NCBI RefSeq assembly: GCF_000943555.1
Contig: NZ_JTDV01000014.1
Span: 122,298-186,297 of the forward strand
Length of the DNA stretch: 64,000 nucleotides
From: Neotamlana nanhaiensis
GTDB lineage: Bacteria; Bacteroidota; Bacteroidia; Flavobacteriales; Flavobacteriaceae
Reading direction: 5' to 3'
Below the pieces are notes generated by a model that saw nothing but the letters and a program-made list of their open reading frames with translations, was not told where the DNA came from and did no database searches. The translations under genes were made by a program, and so were the position numbers. Position 1 is the first letter of the stretch. Each line of letters begins with the position of its first letter. Shown piece by piece: positions 1 to 10,608 of this stretch.

Positions 1-2216
1 ACCCCAAAGTTTTTACCCGTTAAGGTTTCCCAACGTAAATTATTTAATTGAATATTTTGCGGATAAACCCCTGTTTCACCTAAATATTCAGCACCATAAT
101 TGGTATATCTATTAAAGAAACGGTAATCGTATCGTGGTGTTCTACCCGATTGACCGTAACTTCCTCTAAAACTAAAATCGTCAACAAAATCAAGGTTTTC
201 CATAAAAGGTTCACCCGATACACGCCATCTTGCTGAAACAGATGGAAAATAAGAGTATCGGTTATCTGGACCAAATTTAGAATTACCATCGGCACGTAAA
301 CCAACGTTAACAATGTAACGATCGAGCAAACTATATTGTGCGCTTAGTAAACCACCTACACTACGAGACTGACTGTTATTTGTGTACAGTATTAAACCCG
401 CATTTTGTGTTCTAGATGGCACCGAAGGATCGGTTAATAACGACGACGCCGTGTTAGATGTTAATGCTTGATGCGACTCATAACGATAATCGTTACTTTG
501 TAAAGACAAAATAGTTTGTAAGGTATGTTTTTCGCCAAAGTAAGGTGTAAAAATAAAATTGGTTTTTGTTGTTACACTGGTGGCATCTACATCGGCATCT
601 GATGCTCTGTTTACCACAGTTTCGGTAAATGGTCTACCTGTTGCGTTTTGTGGTAAAAACGATTTTGCTTTTGTACTGTTAAAATCGTATTGCAAATCGA
701 AAGTTGAAACTAATCGCTCAGGAATAATATCGAACTTTAAATTAAAGTGAGGTACAATACGCTCTCCAACTTGATCGTTAGTAGCATATTCTGCCATGGC
801 TACTGGGTTATAGGTTCTAGAATATGATCCTTGAATATTTTGCGCTGGCGAAAAATAGTTTGGTGTTAAATCGCCTACATCATCATACTCGTAAATGCTC
901 ATGTTAGGCATTTTACCATAAGCCACACTTCTAATTCTATCTCTATCGGTGGTTCCAAATGTATTTACATAATTACGTTCGGTATCGGAATGTGTATAAG
1001 AAATATCGGCTTTAAAACGAATTCGGTCCGACACTACATAATCTAAATTTAAACGACCATTTAAACGTTGATAACCTGTACCTTTGGTAACCCCTTTAGA
1101 ATCGTAATAACCAACCGATGCATAATAACGTGCCTTTTCACCACCACCCTGTAACGATAAGTTATGCTCGCCAGTTAAACCGGTTTGAGAAATTGCAGAT
1201 ACCCAATCGGTATTATTACCATAGTTTTTATAGTAATAAACTTCTTGAGGATCGTATTGAAATTCTCTTAAAGATGTTGGAAGTGGTGTTCCATTACGAT
1301 TCATATACGCTTCGGGAATTAATTGCGAATATTGGTCGCCACTTAACATAGGTATGGTGTTTGGCACTCTAGCAAACGACCCTCTAAAAGTATACCCGAT
1401 TTTTGGTTTACCAATAGATCCCCTTTTAGTATTAATTATAAGTACCCCAGCAGCTGCACGCGCACCCCACATGGCGGTTGCTGCCGCATCTTTTAATATG
1501 GTAATACTCTCGATATCGGCAGGAGCAACGTTAAGTAAAGCTGCATAACCTTGCTGATCTGCAGTACCAAAGTTAAAATCGTCTGGAATTGAGGTTTCGT
1601 AAGGCATCCCATCCACTACTATTAAAGGATCTGAAGAACCCGTAATAGATGATGTACCACGAATACGAATTTGCATTCCCGCACCTGGATCACCAGAATT
1701 AGCAGTAATATCTACCCCAGGAACACGTCCTTGTAGGGCTTCATCGATAGACGCGGCTTGAGTGGTTTCTACATCGGCTGCATTTACGGTTACTACACTG
1801 GTAGTTAAGTTACGCTCTGCAATATTTAAAAGTCCGTTATCTGGAGTTTTTGAAGCGTTAATTACCACTTGCTCTAACCCTTCAACCTGAACAACCAAAT
1901 TAACATTAAACGTACGTTTTTCGCCAATGGCTAAGGTTTGGGTTTTATAACCAATAATAGAAATTACTAGTTGGTTGTTAGGGCTTTTAACACGAATGGC
2001 AAAGTTTCCGTCAAAATCGGTTACTACCCCTGTAATGGTTCGTTTTTCAGCATCTTGCTCAATAACTGTGGCACCAAGAATTGGTTCTTGGGTTTCAGCA
2101 TCAATAACTTGACCTCTTAAAAGAATTTCGGCTTGCGCAGAAACATCAAAAGATATTAAAGCAAAAAAGATAAATGAAAAACCGTATAATATGTGTTTTA
2201 TATTGTAATATTTCAT
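1..2216 (-). CDS. SusC/RagA-like TonB-dependent outer-membrane receptor, partial (C-terminus missing)
   Basis: About 738 N-terminal residues are visible; the frame is open to base 1, so the rest of a roughly 1000-residue SusC protein lies outside. The ATG at 2216-2214 is followed by a signal peptide ending SFDVSAQA, a carboxypeptidase-regulatory-like domain (RGQVIDAETQEPILGATV, about residues 28-110), and a TonB plug with the hallmark runs VPGVDI, IRIRGTSSI, PLIVVDGMPYE and SITILKDAAATAMWGARAA. Barrel strands follow. No STN domain precedes the regulatory-like domain, so it is not a sigma/FecR-type transducer. It starts one base after the stop of the FAS1 lipoprotein gene, so the two are surely co-transcribed. 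It should import an oligomeric nutrient across the outer membrane. The substrate is unknown; any SusD partner would lie left of the window. Confidence 0.93.
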   Translation of the reverse strand, partial: MKYYNIKHILYGFSFIFFALISFDVSAQAEILLRGQVIDAETQEPILGATVIEQDAEKRTITGVVTDFDGNFAIRVKSPNNQLVISIIGYKTQTLAIGEKRTFNVNLVVQVEGLEQVVINASKTPDNGLLNIAERNLTTSVVTVNAADVETTQAASIDEALQGRVPGVDITANSGDPGAGMQIRIRGTSSITGSSDPLIVVDGMPYETSIPDDFNFGTADQQGYAALLNVAPADIESITILKDAAATAMWGARAAAGVLIINTKRGSIGKPKIGYTFRGSFARVPNTIPMLSGDQYSQLIPEAYMNRNGTPLPTSLREFQYDPQEVYYYKNYGNNTDWVSAISQTGLTGEHNLSLQGGGEKARYYASVGYYDSKGVTKGTGYQRLNGRLNLDYVVSDRIRFKADISYTHSDTERNYVNTFGTTDRDRIRSVAYGKMPNMSIYEYDDVGDLTPNYFSPAQNIQGSYSRTYNPVAMAEYATNDQVGERIVPHFNLKFDIIPERLVSTFDLQYDFNSTKAKSFLPQNATGRPFTETVVNRASDADVDATSVTTKTNFIFTPYFGEKHTLQTILSLQSNDYRYESHQALTSNTASSLLTDPSVPSRTQNAGLILYTNNSQSRSVGGLLSAQYSLLDRYIVNVGLRADGNSKFGPDNRYSYFPSVSARWRVSGEPFMENLDFVDDFSFRGSYGQSGRTPRYDYRFFNRYTNYGAEYLGETGVYPQNIQLNNLRWETLTGKNFG

Positions 2217-2217
2217 T

Positions 2218-4452
2218 TTATTCGGTGTATAAAAGATAGTTATCAACTAGGTGAATAAGTGTACGATCTGCAAGATGATTACTTTCGCTAGGAATATAAT
2301 CTGCGATTCTGTTATTATCATCTATAAAAGACAAATCGCCAACTGTACTAACAATGTTAACATAGGTTTTTTCACCAAATTCAGTTTTACGTAACGTTTC
2401 AGTTAAACCATTTACAAGGCCATCGGCTGAAGCAGTACGTGTGGCTAAAATGTGATATTTAATGAAGTGTTCAACTTGATCAATTTCTTCTTGCTCGCTA
2501 GGTGTAAAGTTTGGCGTACCTGTAAGTTCATCACCTGGTAAAACGCCATCCATAACGGCTTGTTGTATGGCTGCATTATTAGGAATTACAAAGGTGTAAG
2601 GTGTACCTAATTCGATACCATCAATGGTACCCGCGGTTTCTTCGTAAAGTGCCGAATTTCTTAAGTATTCATAAAAATTAAAATACTCCGAATCGGTTTC
2701 TAAAGCAATCATTTGTAAATCTAAACCTTGAGCTTCTTCACTAAATTCTAAAATATTATCGATGTAATAGGTTCTTCCGTTTTGCTGATCTTCAAACCCA
2801 ATAATATTCACGCGGTTATCTAACACTTCGTTACCTGCAGCGTAAACTTGGTTATTATCCCATTTAATATATTCACCTGGTAAATCGAAATCACCCGAAC
2901 GAATAATTCCAGAGCCCGACAAATCGTTTAATTCATCGTTTGGCGTTGGTACAATACCATTATATAATACTCTTAATAAACGTGTTCTCGCAAAAGTACC
3001 AGTAACCGTATTTCCTGTTTGCGGCGAGGTATACACCCATTCCGATCGGTTTATATCGTAACTATAACCTAAATGCGTTAAAACCTCATCGGATGGTAAA
3101 AATATAGTGTAACGTCCGTAAATATTGCTAATTATTTCGCGATATCCAGAACCATCGTTAAATAAACGTGTTGCTAAGGTAAATGCCGGATCTAAATAAG
3201 CCGACGTATAAACACTAAAAAACAAGTTTGATGGTTGTACTTTATTGGTTCCATAGAAGAACCCGTTACTCACAACCTCAGCTTCTACAACCTCGTTATC
3301 AATATCTATACGAATATCTTCTTCTAAAGCATTGTTGTAACCAGCAGCTTTTGATGGCCAAACGGCATTTTGTACCATGTGAGCGTTAAAAAAGTCTTCG
3401 TAAACATACTTTGGTAACTGGTCTAACGACGGATAGTTTTTAAGTAACACATCGTCGATAAATTCCTGTAAAACGTTGTTTTCTGGAACAAAAAGTGTGT
3501 AACCATCGCTTTGCCCATCATTATCGGTGGCTTTAATAAAGTTTTCGTTATTTGGCGAAAATATTAAAGCAGGATCGTATACTTTAACAAAAACATCATC
3601 AGAATTTAATGTGAAGTTCTGATAGGTTGTTGTTGCATCTTGATCGAAAAGATACTGTACCAAATTAGTTTCTAGCATGTCTCTAAAAATGCTATAATTT
3701 GGGCTTTCCTCTAATTTTTGATCGAGATTAATTAGCGGTAATGACACCTTATCAACCTCGTGAATAATGCCATTTTCTGCTACAATATCGGCAGTCACTG
3801 TTTCGGCTGCTAATACATTAAAACCAGTGTAGCTTTCGTTGGGATAAAAGTAGTTATAATCGTAACTACCCAATCCTTGATTAGTCATAAACTCTTCAAC
3901 AAAATAAGTGATATATTTATTATTATTATCACCTGGAATGTAAAAATCGCCACCTTCAGAATTGTTGCGATTAGAATTTACAACCACCATTGGCGTACCA
4001 TTAATGGTTTTGTTTTGGAAGCCATCATAATATGCGGTACGACGTTTAAACGCCAAATCTTCTTCCCAACCTAAATTTGATTGAAAATCGGATAAACGTT
4101 CGGTACGAAACCCATTATAAATAATAGCGTATTTTACAATTTTTGAAGCCATTACCGAATCGATTTCCGATACGTTTGAGATGCCTTGTTCTTGAAAAAA
4201 GGCTGTAAATGCCTCGTCGTTTGGAGCCATCATGGTCCAGTAACCAGCTTTTCCTAAAATATCCTTATAGCCTGCTTTTTCTATTAAAGCTGTAAGGTTA
4301 GTAAAATTGCCTTGCGCCACAAGTTGTTGGTAAATAGGTGGCTCAAGATCGTCTGGTCTTGCGTAATACTCATCAACTTCTTTCTTACTACAGTTAAATA
4401 CAGTAAATACAAGTAGCAAGAAGAATGAATAATTGAATATTCTTTTCTTCAT
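2218..4452 (-). CDS. Lipoprotein with four fasciclin (FAS1) domains, SusC partner
   Basis: 744 residues. It begins with a lipoprotein signal (MKKRIFNYS..., lipobox-like FTVFNC, Cys about residue 21). Four FAS1-like units can be seen, each with an FAS1-type H/Y-box core: about 38-250 (GYWTMMAPNDEAF), 255-400 (GYTLFVPENNVL), 410-580 (RYTIFLPSDEVL) and 585-744 (PYTFVIPNNAAI, ending RTLIHLVDNYLLY). The FAS1 fold is an extracellular adhesion or ligand-binding module. The gene is first in the pair and ends one base before the SusC start, so it is probably a surface lipoprotein working with that receptor, in the place a SusD-like protein often holds. Domain identity is clear; the ligand and the role as a SusD substitute are inference. 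Confidence 0.88.
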   Translation of the reverse strand: MKKRIFNYSFFLLLVFTVFNCSKKEVDEYYARPDDLEPPIYQQLVAQGNFTNLTALIEKAGYKDILGKAGYWTMMAPNDEAFTAFFQEQGISNVSEIDSVMASKIVKYAIIYNGFRTERLSDFQSNLGWEEDLAFKRRTAYYDGFQNKTINGTPMVVVNSNRNNSEGGDFYIPGDNNNKYITYFVEEFMTNQGLGSYDYNYFYPNESYTGFNVLAAETVTADIVAENGIIHEVDKVSLPLINLDQKLEESPNYSIFRDMLETNLVQYLFDQDATTTYQNFTLNSDDVFVKVYDPALIFSPNNENFIKATDNDGQSDGYTLFVPENNVLQEFIDDVLLKNYPSLDQLPKYVYEDFFNAHMVQNAVWPSKAAGYNNALEEDIRIDIDNEVVEAEVVSNGFFYGTNKVQPSNLFFSVYTSAYLDPAFTLATRLFNDGSGYREIISNIYGRYTIFLPSDEVLTHLGYSYDINRSEWVYTSPQTGNTVTGTFARTRLLRVLYNGIVPTPNDELNDLSGSGIIRSGDFDLPGEYIKWDNNQVYAAGNEVLDNRVNIIGFEDQQNGRTYYIDNILEFSEEAQGLDLQMIALETDSEYFNFYEYLRNSALYEETAGTIDGIELGTPYTFVIPNNAAIQQAVMDGVLPGDELTGTPNFTPSEQEEIDQVEHFIKYHILATRTASADGLVNGLTETLRKTEFGEKTYVNIVSTVGDLSFIDDNNRIADYIPSESNHLADRTLIHLVDNYLLYTE

Positions 4453-5052
4453 TATAGTTAGACTTATTTAAGTTGTTAAAAAATAAAAATTATGCGGTTA
4501 GCGCGGAGCTAAAGGAGGTAATTGAGTGGTTTTTCAATGTAAAAAATTAGTTTTAGTCGTTAATAAATTCAGTTAGTTAGTTTGTTTGGTTTAGTTTTTT
4601 AAGCTTGTTCGGTTAAACAAACTTGTAGGTCATGCTATTTAAGTTTTTTTGATTACTTTTTTTAAGAACACTTCCATTTGTAGCCATTAGCTTATTAAAA
4701 AACATAAAAAGACTCTTACCTTAATTGTTAAGAAAACACTAAATATTTTTTATTGAGAATAGCTATCTTCAAAAGTAACAGGATTTTATGTATTTAAATT
4801 ATCAAAAACTGTCAAAACATATCAAATTTATGCATTGCGTCCTATTGATAAGGATATACCTTTAACATATACTTAACTTGTATATATAAAAAAGACCAAT
4901 AGGTTTTAAACCTTTTCATTTCTTTAATTTACCGCTAATCGTTTTTTTGATATGATATGATATGAATAATAACCATTCAATTCCATCCAACATGGCTTCA
5001 CTCCAACTATCAAAAAGCGATAAAACTTAGTAAATCTGTCATTTTATAAACT
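4453..5052. other. 600-base divergent intergenic region
   Basis: AT-rich spacer between the minus-strand FAS1/SusC pair and the plus-strand GH43 stub/GH115. No gene is visible. It must hold the two divergent promoters, but I see no exact TAnnTTTG box that I would defend. The motif TATGA is repeated three times in a row at 4951-4965. Around 4808-4831 there are imperfect direct repeats of the type gTCAAAaca/aTCAAAttt, which could be regulator half-sites, but this is weak. Confidence 0.4.
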
Positions 5053-5283
5053 ATGATAACAAAAAGCATAAATAAATTTTTCTTTGTAATAGCTACGCCA
5101 TTTTTATTAGCCGCATGCAAATCAAACACAAACGCTATAATTTCTGGTGTGCCTTGGTATACTCAAAATGGTGAAAATGTTTCGGCACATGGTGCAAACA
5201 TCATTAAAGAAGGTGATACCTTTTATCTTTTTGGGGAATATAAAAACACATTTATATCCTTTCAAGAAGCACTAATTTTTTAA
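5053..5283 (+). pseudogene. N-terminal stub of a GH43-like glycosidase
   Basis: 76 codons: a lipoprotein signal (PFLLAACKSN) and then VPWYTQNGENVSAHGANI...GDTFYLFGEYKN, the typical opening blade of GH43-type beta-xylosidase/arabinofuranosidase proteins, where the sequence around AHG holds a conserved active-site region. Family members are several hundred residues long; here the frame runs into an unrelated tail (TFISFQEALIF) and stops. The next gene starts 26 bases later, so the body was removed by an internal deletion rather than by a simple frameshift; I see no continuation in other frames. It sits next to GH115, which fits a former arabino-/glucuronoxylan locus. It could still yield a short lipopeptide. 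GH43 assignment rests on the short N-terminal match. Confidence 0.6.
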
Positions 5284-5309
5284 TTTTAAAGCATATTTAA
5301 ATCCAACAC

Positions 5310-8192
5310 ATGAAACTATTTCATAAAATAAGTCTAATAGCATTTTTGATAATATCTTGTAAATCTGCTCAAGACAATCAACTTTCAAATAGCTCGTTCG
5401 AGATTGTAACACCAACCACCAAAACGAGTATTTTATATGGAAAGGGCGAACGGCTCGATTCTATAACAGCCAACTTGCTAGCGGAAGACATTTATAAAGT
5501 CACCAGTTATAAACCTAAAGTTATTACAAGTACTAACGAAGCTACCAAAAATGTGATTGTTATTGGTGAACTAAAAAGCAACCTTATAAAAACCTTTTTA
5601 GAGGATGATGCCGTAAAGCAAGAATTTAAAAATCAATGGGAAAGTTATATCTATAAAACCATAACCAATCCCACAAAAACGATAGAAAAAGCCTTTATTA
5701 TTACTGGAACAAACCCAAGAGGGACAGCTTATGGCGTTTTCGATTTATCAAAAAAAATAGGCGTATCGCCTTGGTATTGGTGGGCCGATGTACCCGCAAA
5801 AAAGCAACAAGAATTGATTATAAATCAACCCGAGTTTTACAGTAGCGCTCCAAGTGTAGCGTTTCGAGGTATCTTTTTAAATGATGAAGATTGGGGTTTG
5901 CAACCTTGGGCAGAACATACTTTTGAGCCAGAAACAGGCGATATTGGTCCGAAAACCTATTCCAAAATTTTCGAGTTACTACTACGACTGAAAGCCAATA
6001 CCATTTGGCCCGCAATGCACCCTAGCACCAAAGCTTTTTTTCATTATCCTAGTAACCGTAAAATGGCAGAAGCTTACAATATCGTAATAGGTACATCGCA
6101 CGCCGAACCTATGCTGAGAAACAATGTTGATGAATGGAACAAAGAAACCATGGGACATTTTAATTATAAAACGAATAAAGAAAGTGTCTATAAATATTGG
6201 GAAGATCGTGTAAAAGAAGCTAAAAATATTGACGGCATTTATTCCATGGGAATGCGTGGTGTTCACGATAGCGGAATGGAAGGCGTTAAAAGCAAAGACG
6301 AAGCGGTTGAAGTACTTACCGATGTTATTGCTGACCAACGTGGTTTGCTAAAGAAATACATAAATCCGAATGTAGAGGACGTTCCGCAAGCCTTAACCGT
6401 TTATAAGGAAGTACTGGATTTATACAAAAACGGACTAAAAGTTCCCGATGATATTACTTTGGTTTGGACTGACGATAATTACGGCTACATCAGGTCGCTT
6501 AGTAATGCTGAAGAACAAAAACGTAACGGTGGTAGCGGCGTGTATTATCATGCCTCATATTGGGGGCGTCCGCACGATTATTTATGGTTAGAATCTACAA
6601 ATCCGTATTTGATTCATGAGGAAATGATGAAAGCTTACAATTTGAACAACAAAGACATTTGGATTTTAAATGTAGGCGACATTAAACCTGCAGAATATAG
6701 TATGCAACTCTTTTTGGATATGGCATTTGATGCTGAATCTTTCCAAAAAACTGAAGCTGTAAAAGCGCATCAAACTCAATTTTTCACCGATATTTTTGGA
6801 GCAGATTTAGGAGAAACCATGGCTGATATTAAAACAGCATATTATCAGTTGGCTTTTGAACGCAAACCGGAATTTATGGGTTGGAGCCAAACCGAAAAAA
6901 CCACACCTATTTATAAATCGGCTTACAATACATTGAGTTATGGCGATGAAATTTCTGAGCGTATTAAGTCGTTTGAAACGCTCGAAAACAAAGTAGATAG
7001 TATAGAAGAGAAACTTCCTGAAGCTTTAAATTCTAGTTTCACGCAACTTTTATCGTATCCTGTAAAAGGCGCATCGAACATGACTAAAAAATTCATGTAT
7101 CGCGATAAAGCTTTGGTTTATGCGAATCAAGGCAGAAAAAGCGCTTCCGTTTATAAAGATAAATCGAATAACTCCTATGAGAATATTGTTGCTTTAACCA
7201 AAAATTACAATGCACTTTCCAACGGAAAATGGCAAGGAATCATGGATATGAAACCGCGACGTTTGCCTGTTTTTGATAATCCTGAAATTAACTTAGAATT
7301 TAAAAACACCGAAAAACCAATTGGTATTTCAGTTGAGGATACTTCAAGTACGAAATCGGGCATACCAAAATTACCAACGTTTTATGTAAATGATACCGCA
7401 TCCTATTTTATTGATGTGTTTTTGGTAAAAAATAATCAAGCTAGTTGGAGTTTTGAAAATATTCCGAATTGGATAAAATTAAGTCAAGTTTCAGGTGAAT
7501 TAAATGATAGAGTTTTAGAAAAACGCATCCAAGTGTCAATAGATTGGAATTTATGGAAAGCTTCCGGTGAACCGCTATCCGCTCAAATCAAAATCAAAAG
7601 TGAAGGTTTTAACGAGACTATTCAAATTAATACTTCAAACAGTTATCAAAATTTATCCGAGGCATCGCTAGTTGAAAAAAACGGATTAGCAGTTATTTAT
7701 GCCAGCAGTTTTTCAAACATCCATAAAACAGAGAAGACGTTTTGGGAAAAACAAACAGGATTTGGTCACACGCAATCGGTAATGCAAGCTAAACCACTCA
7801 ATGCAAAATCAACTGAAAACACAACTGAAGCGGCATATCTAGAATACGATATTGAAACAGAAACCATTACAAATGAAGCTATTTTAAAAATCGTGGCTAT
7901 ACCAACGCATCCACTAACTACCGACGGCGACGTTAGAATTAAAGTCCAATGGAATAACGAACCTATACAAGAACTAAGTTTCAAAACCTACGGCCGTAGC
8001 AATACTTGGAAGCAAAACGTGTTAACCAACAAAGCCATAAAGCAAATGAAAGTATCGTTAAAAACGAAAGGCAAACAAACCCTTAAAATATTTATGGTTG
8101 ATGCAGGTGTAGCTTTGGATTATATGGTTTTAAATACTAAAAATAAGAAGTTAGGGTACAAATTACCAAAGGAAACAGAACTTGGCAGATAA
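5310..8192 (+). CDS. GH115 alpha-glucuronidase (xylan side-chain removing)
   Basis: 960 residues, the usual size for GH115. GH115 enzymes remove (4-O-methyl-)glucuronic acid alpha-1,2-linked to xylan. A lipoprotein-type signal is present (LIAFLIISCKSA). The family block is obvious: SPWYWWADVPA, FRGIFLNDEDWGLQPWA, LLLRLKANTIWPAMHP, GTSHAEPMLRNN, MGMRGVHDSGMEG, DDNYGYIRSL, GSGVYYHASYWGRPHDYLWL and WILNVGDIKPAEY. The last about 250 residues form the C-terminal beta domain (GYKLP near the end is typical). The lipid anchor suggests the periplasm or the cell surface. It follows the GH43 stub by 26 bases and is followed by a perfect 16-bp hairpin, so it is the last gene of its transcript. Confidence 0.93.
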   Translation: MKLFHKISLIAFLIISCKSAQDNQLSNSSFEIVTPTTKTSILYGKGERLDSITANLLAEDIYKVTSYKPKVITSTNEATKNVIVIGELKSNLIKTFLEDDAVKQEFKNQWESYIYKTITNPTKTIEKAFIITGTNPRGTAYGVFDLSKKIGVSPWYWWADVPAKKQQELIINQPEFYSSAPSVAFRGIFLNDEDWGLQPWAEHTFEPETGDIGPKTYSKIFELLLRLKANTIWPAMHPSTKAFFHYPSNRKMAEAYNIVIGTSHAEPMLRNNVDEWNKETMGHFNYKTNKESVYKYWEDRVKEAKNIDGIYSMGMRGVHDSGMEGVKSKDEAVEVLTDVIADQRGLLKKYINPNVEDVPQALTVYKEVLDLYKNGLKVPDDITLVWTDDNYGYIRSLSNAEEQKRNGGSGVYYHASYWGRPHDYLWLESTNPYLIHEEMMKAYNLNNKDIWILNVGDIKPAEYSMQLFLDMAFDAESFQKTEAVKAHQTQFFTDIFGADLGETMADIKTAYYQLAFERKPEFMGWSQTEKTTPIYKSAYNTLSYGDEISERIKSFETLENKVDSIEEKLPEALNSSFTQLLSYPVKGASNMTKKFMYRDKALVYANQGRKSASVYKDKSNNSYENIVALTKNYNALSNGKWQGIMDMKPRRLPVFDNPEINLEFKNTEKPIGISVEDTSSTKSGIPKLPTFYVNDTASYFIDVFLVKNNQASWSFENIPNWIKLSQVSGELNDRVLEKRIQVSIDWNLWKASGEPLSAQIKIKSEGFNETIQINTSNSYQNLSEASLVEKNGLAVIYASSFSNIHKTEKTFWEKQTGFGHTQSVMQAKPLNAKSTENTTEAAYLEYDIETETITNEAILKIVAIPTHPLTTDGDVRIKVQWNNEPIQELSFKTYGRSNTWKQNVLTNKAIKQMKVSLKTKGKQTLKIFMVDAGVALDYMVLNTKNKKLGYKLPKETELGR

Positions 8193-8203
8193 ATTTTGCG
8201 TGT

Positions 8204-8246
8204 ATTTGAGATTAATCAGTTAAAGGATAGCTGATTAATCTCAAAT
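8204..8246 (+). terminator. Hairpin after GH115
   Basis: A perfect 16-bp inverted repeat (8204-8219 with 8231-8246) with an 11-base loop starts 12 bases after the GH115 stop. The downstream arm is followed by ATAAAA and not by a clean T-run, so it may act as a 3'-end stabiliser as well as a terminator. Confidence 0.6.
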
Positions 8247-8563
8247 AAAATCACATTTCATATTTCTTTTTCATATTGTTTTCTGCGATTTTCTACTAAT
8301 TTGAAAATAATAAGTGTTTTTTTTACACTTGTAAAAATTTTATTGTAGATTTGGCACAAAACAAGGTGTTACATCAATAATGTCTTTTGGTTATTTTATA
8401 AAAATTACAGCATATTTTAAACGAAATTCTGTTTTTACTAAAAATTGCCAAAATTTTAATAATTAATAGTTATATAACACGCAATTAGACTACTAATTTA
8501 GATAAAATACCTTAGTTTTGTGAGATTGGAAGTTAAATATAAAACTACAACAAACTATTCAAG
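8247..8563 (+). promoter_or_regulatory. Upstream region of transketolase with a -7 box
   Basis: AT-rich spacer without a gene. TAGTTTTG at 8513-8520 matches the Bacteroidota -7 consensus TAnnTTTG exactly, 43 bases before the tkt start; the -33 box is only TTAG-like near 8485. A short leader of about 35 bases follows. I see nothing else in the spacer. Confidence 0.55.
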
Positions 8564-10597
8564 ATGAACAAAAAAATCGATCAGCAATCCGCAGATAATA
8601 TTAGAGCTTTAGCGGTGGCAATGGTAGAAAAGGCGAATTCAGGACACCCTGGAGGACCAATGGGAGGTGCAGACTTTATGCACATATTATATTCAGAATT
8701 TTTTAATTACGATCCAACGGACATGGAATGGCCATTTAGAGATCGTTTTTTTATGGATGCTGGTCACTTATCTACATTAATGTATGCGCAGTATTACCTA
8801 TTAGGAAATTACGCAAAAGACGATGTAGCAAATTTTAGACAATGGGGTTCAATTACACCTGGTCACCCAGAAGTTGATGTAAAACGTGGTATCGAGAATA
8901 CTTCAGGGCCACTTGGTCAAGGTCACACTATGGGTGTTGGCGCTGCAATCGCTGCTAAATTTTTAGAAGCGCGTTTTGGAGATTGGATGAACCACAAAAT
9001 ATACGGATTCATTTCTGATGGTGGTGTACAAGAAGAAATATCGCAAGGTGCTGGTAGAATTGCTGGCCATTTAGGATTAAGTAACTTTATTATGTTCTTC
9101 GATTCTAACGATATTCAATTATCAACATCAACAGACGAAGTAACTACCGAAGATACTGCAAAAAAATATGAAGCTTGGGGATGGAAGGTTGTAACTATCG
9201 ATGGGCACAACCACGACGAAATTCGTAAAGCCTTAACCGATGCTAACAACGAAACCGAAAAGCCAACCTTAATTATTGGTAAAACCATAATGGGTAAAGG
9301 TTGTGTAGCAGCCGATGGTAGCATGTACGAAGGACACTGTGAATTACACGGTAAACCAATTGGAGATACAGGTGCAGATTACGTAAAAACCTTAGAAAAC
9401 TTGGGTGCAAATCCAGAAAGTCCTTTCGATATTTTTGGAGATGTTGAAGCGTTCTACAAAACAGTAATAGAAGAGAAAACAAAACAAGCGACAGCTAAAA
9501 AAGCTGAAATTGAAGCTTGGAAAAAAGATAACGAAGCCTTAGCGACTAAGTTAGATTTCTTCTTATCTGGACAATTACCAGAATTAGATTTCGCTTCAGT
9601 TGAGCATAAAGCAGGCTTAGCGTCTAGAGCAGCATCTTCAAATGTGTTAGCGTATTTAGCTGAAAACGTGGAAAACATGATTGTGTCTTCTGCCGATTTA
9701 TCAAACTCTGATAAAACTGATGGGTTCTTAAAGAAAACATCATCATTACAAAAAGGTGATTTCTCTGGTTCGTTCTTACAAGCTGGTGTTGCCGAATTAA
9801 CTATGGCTTGTATTGCAAACGGTATTGCTTTACACGGTGGTATTATTCCAGTTGTAGCAACATTCTTTGTGTTTTCAGATTACATGAAACCTGCCATTCG
9901 TTTAAGTGCGATTCAAGAATTGCCTGTTAAGTATGTGTGGACGCACGATGCCTTTAGAGTAGGTGAAGACGGACCAACACACCAGCCAATTGAGCAAGAA
10001 GCACAAATTCGTTTATTAGAAAAACTTCAAAACCACAGCCACAAACAAAGTTTCTTAGCGTTACGTCCAGCAGATTCTGCCGAAACTAGCGTTGCTTGGA
10101 AAATGGCTATGGAAAATACCGATACGCCTTCTGGTTTAATTTTATCGCGTCAAGGCATAAAAGATGTACCTGCCGAAGGATCGCGTTACGAAGCGGCTTT
10201 AGCTGCCGAAAAAGGTGGTTATTTAGTAAAATCTGTTGATAATCCAGATGTAGTGCTTGTAGCTAACGGATCGGAAGTATCAACATTAGTAGCTGCTGCC
10301 GAAATTTTAGAAGCAGACCACAACCTTAAAGTTAGTATTGCTTCTGTTATTTCTGAAGGTTTATTCAAACAACAATCAAAAGAATACCAAAATAGTATAG
10401 TTCCAAAAGACAAACCTTTATTTGGTTTAACGGCTGGTTTACCTGTAAACTTAGAAGCTTTAGTTGGCGACAATGGTAAAGTGTTTGGTTTAGAGCATTT
10501 CGGTTATTCTGCTCCTGCTGGCGTTCTTGATGATAAATTTGGATTTACTGGCGAAAAAGTAAGCAAAGAAGTATTAGCATATTTACAAACAAAATAA
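8564..10597 (+). CDS. tkt: Transketolase
   Basis: 677 residues, full length. Thiamine-diphosphate enzyme of the non-oxidative pentose phosphate pathway, moving two-carbon units between sugar phosphates in the cytosol. Visible motifs: [12 protein letters not shown] near residue 28, [24 protein letters not shown] near 103, the ThDP/metal motif region SDGGVQEE...FFDSNDIQ near 150-185, and the pyrimidine-domain run [18 protein letters not shown] near 465. The transaldolase gene starts 11 bases after its stop, so the two form a pentose-phosphate operon. The start follows a -7 box at 8513-8520. Nothing unusual is seen. Confidence 0.97.
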   Translation: MNKKIDQQSADNIRALAVAMVEKANSGHPGGPMGGADFMHILYSEFFNYDPTDMEWPFRDRFFMDAGHLSTLMYAQYYLLGNYAKDDVANFRQWGSITPGHPEVDVKRGIENTSGPLGQGHTMGVGAAIAAKFLEARFGDWMNHKIYGFISDGGVQEEISQGAGRIAGHLGLSNFIMFFDSNDIQLSTSTDEVTTEDTAKKYEAWGWKVVTIDGHNHDEIRKALTDANNETEKPTLIIGKTIMGKGCVAADGSMYEGHCELHGKPIGDTGADYVKTLENLGANPESPFDIFGDVEAFYKTVIEEKTKQATAKKAEIEAWKKDNEALATKLDFFLSGQLPELDFASVEHKAGLASRAASSNVLAYLAENVENMIVSSADLSNSDKTDGFLKKTSSLQKGDFSGSFLQAGVAELTMACIANGIALHGGIIPVVATFFVFSDYMKPAIRLSAIQELPVKYVWTHDAFRVGEDGPTHQPIEQEAQIRLLEKLQNHSHKQSFLALRPADSAETSVAWKMAMENTDTPSGLILSRQGIKDVPAEGSRYEAALAAEKGGYLVKSVDNPDVVLVANGSEVSTLVAAAEILEADHNLKVSIASVISEGLFKQQSKEYQNSIVPKDKPLFGLTAGLPVNLEALVGDNGKVFGLEHFGYSAPAGVLDDKFGFTGEKVSKEVLAYLQTK

Positions 10598-10608
10598 AAC
10601 ATAAAACA

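Noticed and set aside
4951..4965. Triple TATGA as a regulatory or phase-variable repeat
   Set aside because: Only three units in an AT-rich spacer; too short for slippage-driven variation to be argued.
5818..6338. Minus-strand frames inside the GH115 gene
   Set aside because: They are shadows of a well-conserved enzyme gene, with no recognisable protein features.
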